DNA of 64,000 nucleotides from Sulfurospirillum sp. UCH001. Lineage in GTDB: Bacteria > Campylobacterota > Campylobacteria > Campylobacterales > Sulfurospirillaceae. The stretch spans positions 1-64,000 of the forward strand of contig NZ_AP014723.1 of assembly GCF_001548035.1 (NCBI RefSeq). Direction: 5' to 3'. Positions 19,606 to 26,967 of the stretch are shown piece by piece. Position 1 is the first letter of the stretch. Each line of letters starts with the position of its first letter. A program made the position numbers and the translations under genes. Below the pieces are notes generated by a model, which did no database searches, was not told the origin of the DNA, and saw only the letters and a list, made by a program, of their open reading frames with translations.

Positions 19606-21201
19606 ATGGGAAATAATACATTCTTATACAAAGAAATAAATTTTACGAAAAACGGTAAAAAAGTATTTCAAAACACTAAAAATTGTTATTCACAAATGAT
19701 AACAAGTTTAAAACATTCGTTAAGGGTTTTAGAAGAGGAAAAAATACATATAAACACCGAGAAAACACACGAAAATGATTATATTTCTGATTTCAATTTT
19801 GACACAAATGAAGAATTATTATTAAAAATTGAACAAGATATAAAAGACAATATAAAAAAATTTGAAAACATTAACAACGAAGAAGAAAGAAAAAAGATTT
19901 TAAAAGACTTCCAAAATTCAAAATCATCAATTTCCAAAAAAATTCCACTGGAATTACTAGAATTAGAGTTGGAACAAAGTAAAAATGCTGGAACTGTTTT
20001 ACATAATATAGTCTATAAACACAAAATTAAAAACGTTAAAGTAAAAGACAAAAGAACAATAAAAACATTGGAAAATTACATTTTTTTAAAAAATGAAATG
20101 ATTAAATTAAAACAAAAAACACGTAAATATAATAATCAAATTATAGTTAAAGAGGTTCTTTTAAAAATTCCAGAAGGGCAGGAATTAGACTTAAAAAAGG
20201 AAGAGTGGAACGTAATAATTAAGAATTTTAAAAATGAATATTTCAAAAATTATGATCTTTATTGTTCTTGTATTCATCTTGACGAAGGAACAGAAAATAA
20301 AAGTCATGTTCATTTATTTTTAAGCTCATATAACAACGAAAAAAATGATTTTGATATTAATAAAAATACTTTTCAATACATAGATACTAAATATAATTTA
20401 GATTTAGATTTTAACAAACAAGAAGATCATAAAAAATTTATGAAACAATTTCAAGAAGATTTTTACATTTTTTTCAATAGACAATTGAAAGAATTAAACA
20501 AAAAAGAACGTATAAAATTTAACGATTATTTGACAACAGAAGAAATTGAAAAACGTTTAAAAATCAATCACGAAGATAATTTAACAATCGATCAAAAACA
20601 TACAAAATTAATCAATCAAAAATTGAAAGAAAAAATACAAGAAGGTCAAAGTCCAATCAAAATTTTAAACATCAAAACACAAGAAAATTCACATTTTTTA
20701 AGTAGTAAAACAACCCAAAAAATCGAAATTGAAACAGAATCAAAAGAAGATATAAAAAACATTATAAAGTCTGTTAGAAACTATTCAAATTTAAAATTTT
20801 TCATTGAAGATTTAGAACAAAAAAACAAAGACAAAGATATAAAAATCTTTTCTTTAAATCAAAAACTAAACGATGATTATTTCTTTTTTAACAAAAAAGA
20901 AAATGTATTATTATCAAAAATTGACGAACTAAAAAATGACCAAAATGAAGATAAAAACAAATTAAAAAATGAACATGAAACAAATAAAATTTTAAAAAAT
21001 ATTCTTGAAAACATAATAAATGAAGAAATAAAAAATGATGAAATTGATAAAAAATTAGAAAAAAATGTTTTTGAAAAATTAGAAAAAATTAGAAAACAAG
21101 AAGAAGAAAATTTCAGAAAATTTGAAAAAGAAAGACTAGAAAGTTTACGTTTCAAAAATAAAAAAAGTATTGAAGATATTGGACAAATCGAAAAAAAATA
21201 A
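19606..21201 (+). CDS. Mobilization relaxase (MobA or Pre/Mob-like)
   Basis: The 531-residue protein has the relaxase metal-binding motif H224-L-D226-E227 with H234-V-H236, matching the HxDE...HxH pattern of Pre/Mob (MOBV) and some MobA relaxases. These enzymes nick oriT and stay bound to the 5' end during conjugal transfer. The C-terminal half (about 380-531) is a highly charged Lys/Glu/Asn-rich coiled coil. Codon use is extremely AT-rich, unlike mgtA upstream, which indicates horizontal acquisition. GGAG at 19594-19597 precedes the ATG. No coupling protein or type IV secretion gene is present, so transfer would need a helper. The catalytic residue replacing Tyr at the N-terminus was not identified with certainty. 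Confidence 0.72.
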   Translation: MGNNTFLYKEINFTKNGKKVFQNTKNCYSQMITSLKHSLRVLEEEKIHINTEKTHENDYISDFNFDTNEELLLKIEQDIKDNIKKFENINNEEERKKILKDFQNSKSSISKKIPLELLELELEQSKNAGTVLHNIVYKHKIKNVKVKDKRTIKTLENYIFLKNEMIKLKQKTRKYNNQIIVKEVLLKIPEGQELDLKKEEWNVIIKNFKNEYFKNYDLYCSCIHLDEGTENKSHVHLFLSSYNNEKNDFDINKNTFQYIDTKYNLDLDFNKQEDHKKFMKQFQEDFYIFFNRQLKELNKKERIKFNDYLTTEEIEKRLKINHEDNLTIDQKHTKLINQKLKEKIQEGQSPIKILNIKTQENSHFLSSKTTQKIEIETESKEDIKNIIKSVRNYSNLKFFIEDLEQKNKDKDIKIFSLNQKLNDDYFFFNKKENVLLSKIDELKNDQNEDKNKLKNEHETNKILKNILENIINEEIKNDEIDKKLEKNVFEKLEKIRKQEEENFRKFEKERLESLRFKNKKSIEDIGQIEKK

Positions 21202-21222
21202 TTTAAAATTTTATCCCCCCAA

Positions 21223-21242
21223 CCCCCTGAAGGGGGCTTTTT
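21223..21242 (+). terminator. Terminator after the relaxase gene
   Basis: CCCCC (21223-21227) pairs with GGGGG (21232-21236) around TGAA, followed by C and five T residues. Confidence 0.75.
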
Positions 21243-21330
21243 GACTTGAATGGGATGTTTTTATAGAAAAAAATTGGTTAAATATTTCGTGTCAAAGTAA
21301 TTCTAATAGGAGAAATCCTATCACACCTAT

Positions 21331-21591
21331 TTAGCTACTACAACAGCAACTACAATTTTCATTACTATTTTTACCTGAGTAGAGCTTAATTAAATTTTTA
21401 ATATCCTTTGAGCAACACTCACCAGATGGATTTAATTCTTTACAACTACTTCCAGTACAAGCTTTTGTTGATTCTTTGATTTTAGAAAGAGTGTTATTTC
21501 CTTTTTTAATGGCATCAACAATAGTTTTTTTATCAATTTCTATACAATAACACACTAATTCTGAATCATTAGCTTCCAACCAGTTTGTCAT
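21331..21591 (-). CDS. BFD-like [2Fe-2S] protein with Cys-rich tail
   Basis: An 86-residue protein with the BFD (bacterioferritin-associated ferredoxin) pattern: CYC near residues 14-16, then CTGSSC near 45-50, the four cysteines expected to hold a [2Fe-2S] cluster. Further cysteines occur in GECCSKD (about 58-59), and the C-terminus ends in CSCCCSS, an unusual tail that could bind extra metal. A good AAAGGA site precedes the ATG. It sits between the relaxase gene and an IS remnant, on the opposite strand, with no partner gene in sight. A role in iron handling or electron transfer is family-level inference. Confidence 0.75.
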   Translation of the reverse strand: MTNWLEANDSELVCYCIEIDKKTIVDAIKKGNNTLSKIKESTKACTGSSCKELNPSGECCSKDIKNLIKLYSGKNSNENCSCCCSS

Positions 21592-21633
21592 ATCAAAAGT
21601 CCTTTAAATGCTTTTGTCACATTATATCATCAC

Positions 21634-21919
21634 TTAAATTTTAAGCTCATTATTAAGCCTCCCTTCAAAGAATATTGCAAGTTGAGAAAGTGTCAAGCTC
21701 CAATTCCAAACAGGCATAGTCCATTTTTTTTCAGCATCTTTTATGCCCATATAAAGCAATTTGAGTAGTGAATTCTCATTTGGAAAAGCACCTTTTGGTT
21801 TTTGTTAGCTTACGAAACTGACGATGCACTGATTCAATAATATTGGTGGTGTAAATAACTTTTCTTATTTCTGGTGGATATTTGAAATAAACAGAGAGAT
21901 TTTCCCATTTATTCTGGGG
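21634..21919 (-). pseudogene. IS256-family (Mutator-type) transposase, 3' remnant with frameshift
   Basis: Translated on the minus strand, the segment gives ENLSVYFKYPPEIRKVIYTTN, then IIESVHRQFRKLTKTK, continued in a second frame by GAFPNENSLLKLLYMGIKD and MPVWNWSLTLSQLAIFFEGRL with a TAA stop at 21636-21634. This is the C-terminal end of an IS256-family transposase. One extra A in the AAAA run near 21793-21796 shifts the frame. The N-terminal two thirds, with the first catalytic aspartates, are missing. The break lies by base 21920, next to the 22-bp inverted repeat. Confidence 0.85.
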
Positions 21920-21927
21920 ACTGTTAG

Positions 21928-22211
21928 AAATATTTACTTATACTCTTTTCGTTATATCAACATTGTAGTATTTATAAAACAAGTCAAAAAAGATTTTAAC
22001 ATAGAATATAAAACCTCATTAAACACTCAAAAACAATGAAAAAACACTAAAAGAAATGTTTGACAATACAAAACATCAAAAAACAAAAAGTTGTCATAGA
22101 AAACGCTTTATTTTATTCTTTTTCTTTTTAGCGCGTAATTTTTTCTTTTTCTTTCGTGTGTGTTTGTATTCTACAAGTTTTAGATAACAAAAAGAGTATA
22201 AGTAAATATTT
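21928..22211. repeat. 284-bp segment bounded by perfect 22-bp inverted repeats
   Basis: Bases 21928-21949 (AAATATTTACTTATACTC + TTTT) are the exact reverse complement of 22190-22211. The enclosed 240 bases are very AT-rich and hold no credible gene. The layout resembles a MITE-like non-autonomous element or a recombination/replication site of the parent plasmid. Flanking bases (GTTAG left, TTTTC right) show no obvious target duplication. Confidence 0.7.
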
Positions 22212-22389
22212 TTTCAAAAATTTATAATCTAAAAACATTTTTACTTCAATAACTTTTAAAACTAAATTTTTTAAGCAAAAAAAAGATTTTTCTAAAGCTA
22301 AATTTTCATTAAAGCAAATTCAAAAAATCAACCAAAAGAAACAGTTTCAAGAAAAAAAATTTCGTACAACTAGTGAGTATAAATATTAT

Positions 22390-22525
22390 TTATTATATTC
22401 ACGAAGTGAATGTAATAAATTATAATTATAGTGATAGTTTACCTCTCTCGGATGTAGTTTATATATGAGTATTTACTAGTATATAAACTACATAGTTAAT
22501 AAAATATATTATTATTTTATTAACT
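22390..22525. repeat. Array of three successive 13-bp hairpins
   Basis: Hairpin 1 at 22390-22418 pairs TTATTATATTCAC with GTGAATGTAATAA around GAA (one T-G pair). Hairpin 2 pairs 22452-22464 with 22481-22493 (ATGTAGTTTATAT / ATATAAACTACAT) around 16 bases. Hairpin 3 directly abuts it and pairs 22494-22506 with 22513-22525 (AGTTAATAAAATA / TATTTTATTAACT) around 6 bases. The array ends 18 bases from the stop of the truncated recombinase. No gene is seen in the rest of 22212-22543. Confidence 0.7.
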
Positions 22526-22543
22526 ATTGTGACAGACTAAGTT

Positions 22544-22858
22544 TTACAATGTAAAGGTTATTTGACTTATACAATCTACTAGTTTTTGTATATTGATTTT
22601 ATTTTTGTTATAAATGGTATGTGTTATATCTCCTTTAAAACTGTGTCCCATCAAATATTTTTTGGTTTTCTCGTCTCCATTTGTATTTAATTCAATTTCT
22701 TGACTGAAATTTTTTCTAAAAGAGTGAAAACTTTTATTTTCTTCATTAATAATTTTTTTTAGTCTATTATTTGTTCTTTTACCAGCATTTTTGACTTCGT
22801 TTTCTTTCTCATAATCAAAAAATAAGTATTTGTATTTACTGTGTTTCGTTTGATATTT
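22544..22858 (-). pseudogene. Tyrosine recombinase (integrase), C-terminal fragment cut by an IS element
   Basis: The reading frame (open to 22885, where the first nine codons come from the IS end) encodes the C-terminal catalytic part of a tyrosine recombinase. It has the HxxR pair in FHSFRKNF, a second histidine in YLMGHSF and the nucleophilic tyrosine in HTIYNKNK, in the expected order. The N-terminal arm-binding and core-binding domains and the first catalytic arginine are absent; the IS3-family element begins at the break. No matching N-terminal part is found on the far side of the IS, which implies a deletion. The protein should be inactive, so the island is probably locked in place. 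Confidence 0.8.
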
Positions 22859-22886
22859 GGAATGACCCCACATTTGTAGACACACT

Positions 22887-23729
22887 CTAATTCTGCGAAG
22901 CCATATTTAATTTCTCATTATATCTTTTTTCAAATTCATTGGGCGAAATATAACCAAGATAGCTATGCCTTCTGGTTGAATTATAAAACATTTCAATGTA
23001 ATAAAATATGTCTGATTGTGCTTCCTCTCGTGTAATATAAATCTGTTTTTTGACACATTCACGCTTAAATGTTTTAAAAAAGCTTTCAGCCACTGCATTA
23101 TCATAACAGTTGCCTCGCCTGCTCATGCTAGGAATCAGGTTGTATTTTTTTAGGAGTGCTTGCCACTCGTAAGAGCTATACTGTGATCCTTGATCAGAGT
23201 GTACAATAACTTCATGATGTGGTTTTTGTCTAAAGGTTGCCATTTCCAGAGCTTTTAGAGCTAACTGTGTTGTCATGCGATGACTTGTTGCCCATCCAGC
23301 AACTTTTCTACTGAAAAGGTCTAATACAACCGCTAAATAAAACCATCCTTCATGTGTTTTGATATAGGTTATATCTGTTACCCATGTGTGATTTGGCTCT
23401 TGAACATTGAAACACTGCCCAAGATGGTTAGGAGGTGCCAAATGTCTCTGCCCTTTTTTATAACGAGGTTTTTTCTGTTTGACACCTGCACCAAAGAGTT
23501 TGGCTATGTTCATAAGTCTTGCGACTCTTTTTTTATTCACACTGATACCTGATGCTATAAGATCTTTGGTAACAGTTCGATATCCATAGATACGACCACT
23601 GTGTTCATAAGCCTCTTTAATGTGTTGCAAGACCACTTTATTATCTCTATCACGTTTTGATTCTGGTTGTTTATTCCATGCATAATAACCACTAAAATGG
23701 ACTTGCAAAGCTTTGCACATTCTTCGCAC
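22887..23729 (-). CDS. IS3-family transposase OrfB (DDE catalytic subunit)
   Basis: The 280-residue product carries the HTH_21 region (IKEAYEHSGRIYGYRTV), then the rve integrase core with the DDE triad: D in WVTDITYIKT, D in VIVHSDQGSQYSS and E in DNAVAESFFKTFK. It is probably made as an OrfAB fusion by -1 frameshifting at AAAAAAG on the minus strand (23807-23801), since the frame is open upstream of its first ATG to that site. Length and motifs are complete, so the element could still be active. Confidence 0.93.
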   Translation of the reverse strand: MRRMCKALQVHFSGYYAWNKQPESKRDRDNKVVLQHIKEAYEHSGRIYGYRTVTKDLIASGISVNKKRVARLMNIAKLFGAGVKQKKPRYKKGQRHLAPPNHLGQCFNVQEPNHTWVTDITYIKTHEGWFYLAVVLDLFSRKVAGWATSHRMTTQLALKALEMATFRQKPHHEVIVHSDQGSQYSSYEWQALLKKYNLIPSMSRRGNCYDNAVAESFFKTFKRECVKKQIYITREEAQSDIFYYIEMFYNSTRRHSYLGYISPNEFEKRYNEKLNMASQN

Positions 23730-23767
23730 GGGATAAAATGGCTTATACTCTTTAATGAAGGCGTACT

Positions 23768-24052
23768 TTACTTTTGATTCTTGGCAAAGTACGCTGCGGC
23801 CTTTTTTAGAATGTCACGCTCCTCGGTGACTCTTTTTAATTCTGCTTTGAGCTTCCTATTCTCGGATGATAAATCTTTGGAAGCTTGGTGTTGTGAGGTA
23901 CTTTGAGGATTACTATAGATTTTTATCCATGCTTTGAGTGAATCAGGATGCACTCCTAATCTTTGTGCGGTATCTTTAATGGGATAGCCATTTTTTACAA
24001 TTTGATTGACTGCCTCTTGTTTGAACTCGTCTGTGTATAGTTTATTTGCCAT
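23768..24052 (-). CDS. IS3-family transposase OrfA (helix-turn-helix subunit)
   Basis: A 94-residue DNA-binding protein with a helix-turn-helix (KQEAVNQIVKNGYPIKDTAQRLGVHPDSLKAW) and a C-terminal leucine-zipper helix (ENRKLKAELKRVTEERDILKKA). It recognises the IS ends and dimerises. AGGAG precedes its ATG. The codons CTA-AAA-AAG near its 3' end contain the A-AAA-AAG slippery site that gives the OrfAB transposase. Confidence 0.93.
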   Translation of the reverse strand: MANKLYTDEFKQEAVNQIVKNGYPIKDTAQRLGVHPDSLKAWIKIYSNPQSTSQHQASKDLSSENRKLKAELKRVTEERDILKKAAAYFAKNQK

Positions 24053-24207
24053 GGAATTACTTTCTCCTCTTGATGTTTCATGTGGTCATTATCGACCGTA
24101 TTAACAGTTTCAAGAGTGTCTAGTGTTGTGGGGTCATTCCACATATATATGTGATTAAACTTAAGTTGCAGAATGTTATCATCGTCCAAAAAAGGATGGT
24201 GATAATT

Positions 24208-25059
24208 ATGAAAGTTATAGGTATCGACCCTGCTCCTTCTAAAAAAACTGTTATTTATAATGATATTGATGGATTCACTGAAATAGAAGCTGATAAGTTA
24301 AAAAAGTATCTTGATGATGAATTTAAAAATTCAGAAGAAGATATATTAATATGCTGGGATGCGCCTTTAACAGGAGGAAAGCCAATTAATTTTAATCAGA
24401 AAATAGAAAAATATAACCCGTTCTATCAAAGAAAAATAGAACAGTTGATTAATGCCACCGTTCAAGTTAAAGGGATATCCACTATGGGCTATGCTGGGTG
24501 TCCTCATTGGTCAATTACTCAATATTGCTTAGGGCTTCCACAAATATTTCAGCCAGAGGTTCCTCAATCTAATTTGCCATTTCAGCTTATCACCGAACAG
24601 CTTACGATAAAGCAGAAAAAATCTCTAAAAGGCAAATATGTTATTGAAGTTCACCCTGCCCTTGCTTTATGGCTTTGGTTAAAAGAAAACAATAAAGCTA
24701 AAACGGAATTTGACTGGGATTATAAAGAAAATAAAGAAACATTCAATATATTGGTTAGACAATTACTTGACAAGTTCGAAAAACCACAAGCTGTAACGGA
24801 ATCCACAAATCAGGCAAATGCAAAATATAAAGTTGAAGTTACTGTAATTAAAGATGAAAACGAATCTGTAAAAGAAAAAACGATGACTGATGACCATCTT
24901 GATGCTTATATCGCATGGTTATTAGGAACTTTATGGTTAAAAATAGAAAATGAAGTATTGTTAGTAGGCAATAAAAATACGGGCGCAATGCTACTACCTA
25001 CCGACAAGAAAGAAGAAGTTAGTAAAAAATGGCAATCCGAGTTAGAAGAATATAAATAA
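24208..25059 (+). CDS. DUF429-like protein (predicted RNase H-like fold)
   Basis: A 283-residue soluble protein resembling the DUF429 family. It begins VIGIDPAPSKKT, continues with ICWDAPLTGG (about residue 48) and VIEVHPALALW, and closes with TDDHLDAYIAWLLG near 230; the acidic residues in these blocks are conserved in the family and sit where RNase H-like folds bind metal. Biochemical activity is not established. ATG 24208 follows AAAGGA (24191-24196). A longer frame opens upstream but starts next to the IS end. It is 36 bases before a HAD-type phosphatase gene, probably in one operon, inside an accessory region. Confidence 0.6.
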   Translation: MKVIGIDPAPSKKTVIYNDIDGFTEIEADKLKKYLDDEFKNSEEDILICWDAPLTGGKPINFNQKIEKYNPFYQRKIEQLINATVQVKGISTMGYAGCPHWSITQYCLGLPQIFQPEVPQSNLPFQLITEQLTIKQKKSLKGKYVIEVHPALALWLWLKENNKAKTEFDWDYKENKETFNILVRQLLDKFEKPQAVTESTNQANAKYKVEVTVIKDENESVKEKTMTDDHLDAYIAWLLGTLWLKIENEVLLVGNKNTGAMLLPTDKKEEVSKKWQSELEEYK

Positions 25060-25095
25060 AAATTAACACTAACTTTAAATATACATGAGGTCAAA

Positions 25096-25983
25096 ATGTC
25101 CAACATTATAGCTATCATATTTGATTTTGATATTACGCTGTCCCCAAAGTTCCAGCAAGAAGTTATCTTTGATGATTGGGGTGTCGAGGCAAAAATATTT
25201 TGGGAAGAAAGTGCCCAAAAGATTGCTCAAGGGTATGATATGGAGCATGCTTATTTAAAAACTTTCATTGATTATGGGAAACGAGACCCAAAGTATGCAC
25301 TTAATAATCAAACGCTATACAAATACGGTAAAAAAGTCAATCTTTACGATGGCTTGAGCCGAAGAAATGGCAGTCATTCTATCTTTGATGATTTGCAGAT
25401 GATTGTTGAGCAAGAAGAGCACAAAGAAAAGAACATCAAGTTAGAGTATTACTGCATTAGTGGTGGCATTACCGAGATGATTCAAGGTGCTTTTGATGAA
25501 CACAATTTGAGTGACCACTTTAAAGAGATATTTGCATGTTCCCTTGATGAAGATGAGCATGGAAAGTTGGCATATATCAAAGAGACTGTTGGTCATACCA
25601 TCAAGACACAAAAGCTTTACATGATCGCAAAGGGTGTTTCACCTAAAAGAGGGGATAACCCATCTAAGGTTAATGAAGTGAGCAAAAATCTTCGTATTCC
25701 TTTTGAAAATATGATCTTCCTTGGAGATGGACAAACCGATATACCTGCTTTTTCCCTTATCAATAAAAGTGGTGGAACATCTATAGCGGTTTACCGTGAA
25801 ATCAAACGCGCTGATGGCACGATAGATGAACAAGCAACCATGAAACCATACAACGAAGGGTATCATTTGGCGATAGAATCTAAAAGAGCAGAACAACTTC
25901 TTCCAGCGGATTACTCAGCAGGGAAACCACTCAAAATGGCTCTCTTGAGCTATGTAGAGAAAATGGCTAAAAGGATAAATTGA
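25096..25983 (+). CDS. HAD-superfamily phosphatase
   Basis: The 295-residue protein shows HAD motif I as FDFDITLS (about 9-16, nucleophile D10 and D12), motif II as CISGG (about 117), and motif IV as FLGDGQTDIPAFS (about 212-224), with a lysine between them for motif III. The motif IV wording resembles phosphoserine phosphatase-like haloacid dehalogenases. The long cap insert includes TFIDYGKRDPK. GAGGT precedes the ATG. It is cotranscribed with the DUF429-like gene. The substrate is unknown. Confidence 0.82.
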   Translation: MSNIIAIIFDFDITLSPKFQQEVIFDDWGVEAKIFWEESAQKIAQGYDMEHAYLKTFIDYGKRDPKYALNNQTLYKYGKKVNLYDGLSRRNGSHSIFDDLQMIVEQEEHKEKNIKLEYYCISGGITEMIQGAFDEHNLSDHFKEIFACSLDEDEHGKLAYIKETVGHTIKTQKLYMIAKGVSPKRGDNPSKVNEVSKNLRIPFENMIFLGDGQTDIPAFSLINKSGGTSIAVYREIKRADGTIDEQATMKPYNEGYHLAIESKRAEQLLPADYSAGKPLKMALLSYVEKMAKRIN

Positions 25984-26041
25984 AGACAAAAGTCATCTTT
26001 CTCTCGTAAAATAATTAATCTCAAATTCCTTCATAATAGGA

Positions 26042-26069
26042 AAAGCTACTCAAAATAATGGGTAGCTTT
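26042..26069 (+). terminator. Weak terminator hairpin after the HAD gene
   Basis: AAAGCTACT (26042-26050) pairs with GGTAGCTTT (26061-26069, one T-G pair) around 10 bases; a loose T-rich stretch follows. The rest of the gap to 26193 is AT-rich leader. Confidence 0.5.
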
Positions 26070-26193
26070 GTTACATTTTTCATTAAAAAATCAAAAAATC
26101 ACCTTTTACTATTAACAAAATCACATCTTGGCTTTTTATATATATGTATAGAAATCAATTTCTATGCCCAGAATCTAAATGAAGGACAATACT

Positions 26194-26520
26194 ATGCCGT
26201 TTAAAATTTTAGAGCAAGAGTTAATCAAAGAAATCAAACATATTCAACAGCTCTTTAGAAAAGAAGCAATGGGTGAAATTTCAATTGATACGCTAGCTAA
26301 AAATGAACTTGTAGAAATCGAAGCAACTTTACAGAATCGACTAGAAGAATTAAAAAGATCCTCTTCAAATGCATGCATCGTTGGAGATTTTACATTAGAA
26401 GAAATTGCTAAAACGATGGGTATAACACGTGAAAGAGTACGCCAGATTGAAACATCTGCTATTAAAAAGATTAAAAATCCAAAAATAGGTAGAAAACTCA
26501 AAACTTATTTAGAGATATAG
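26194..26520 (+). CDS. Small protein with sigma-70 region 4-like helix-turn-helix
   Basis: The 108-residue protein has a helical N-terminal half and a C-terminal helix-turn-helix that reads like sigma factor region 4: FTLEEIAKTMGITRERVRQIETSAIKKIKNP (about 72-102), with the ERVRQIE signature. It lacks sigma region 2, so it is more likely a DNA-binding regulator or a sigma mimic than a full sigma factor. AAGGA at 26182-26186 fits ATG 26194 (MPFKILEQ); the ATG at 26179 is too early. A divergent paralogue follows 35 bases downstream. Confidence 0.75.
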   Translation: MPFKILEQELIKEIKHIQQLFRKEAMGEISIDTLAKNELVEIEATLQNRLEELKRSSSNACIVGDFTLEEIAKTMGITRERVRQIETSAIKKIKNPKIGRKLKTYLEI

Positions 26521-26555
26521 CAATTTTTCATAAAACAGAAATCACGGAGAGCACC

Positions 26556-26936
26556 ATGCCATTGCAAATTTTTGAGCAGGCGTTATTCAAAGAAATTATG
26601 CATATTAACGGTCTTATAGGGAAAAGACTAATAGGTGAAATTTCAATTGAGGATAAAGCTAGAAATGAGCTTTTAGAGATAAGAATAACTTTGCAAAAGC
26701 AAATGAAAAAATCAAAAAGATATTCAGAAAATATGCGATCAGAAGGTGATTTTACACGAGAGGAAATGGTTAAAATACTGAAAATCATGAGAGAAATAAT
26801 ATGCACAATTGAAATATCGTCAATCAAACAAATCATAGAGGGGACAACACGCTACACAGATTACTCTAAAGCTAGCGGTAAAACTATGAAACACCTAAAA
26901 AGAAATAAGGTATGGATACCATACTCAGAAGATTAA
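26556..26936 (+). CDS. Paralogue of the sigma-region-4-like protein, with decayed HTH
   Basis: This 126-residue protein shares the N-terminal pattern of its neighbour (MPLQIFEQALFKEIMHI against MPFKILEQELIKEIKHI, then GEISIE...ARNELLEI), so the two arose by tandem duplication. The helix-turn-helix has diverged: FTREEMVKILKIMREIICTIEISSIKQI replaces the ERVRQIE signature, so DNA binding by that motif may be lost. The C-terminal 30 residues are basic and unrelated. GGAG precedes the ATG. The function is unknown. Confidence 0.65.
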   Translation: MPLQIFEQALFKEIMHINGLIGKRLIGEISIEDKARNELLEIRITLQKQMKKSKRYSENMRSEGDFTREEMVKILKIMREIICTIEISSIKQIIEGTTRYTDYSKASGKTMKHLKRNKVWIPYSED

Positions 26937-26967
26937 AAATTTTTGATTAAAGCTTGGGAGAAAAAGT

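Larger units (their letters stand above)
22859..24140 (-). mobile_element. IS3-family insertion sequence
   Basis: The ends share GGAATGACCCCACA (22859-22872) and its reverse complement at 24127-24140, giving an element of about 1.28 kb; the ends could instead be the inner TGACCCC at 22863 and 24136. It carries the standard orfA/orfB pair on the minus strand with a slippery A6G heptamer. No target-site duplication is visible next to either end choice, which fits a deletion on one flank. It interrupts the tyrosine recombinase gene. Confidence 0.88.

Noticed and set aside
20877-21155. 92-residue minus-strand frame of Ser and Phe repeats
   Set aside because: It is the complement of the Lys/Glu/Asn-rich coiled coil of the relaxase, so its composition is a by-product.
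19394-22525. CRISPR-like array
   Set aside because: The repeats are only 9 bp, or are inverted hairpins of different sequence. There is no regular repeat-spacer pattern and no cas gene.
22885-22887. Intact integrase start (MCLQMWGHS)
   Set aside because: Those first nine codons are the end of the IS element read through. The recombinase part starts at 22858 and lacks its N-terminal domains.
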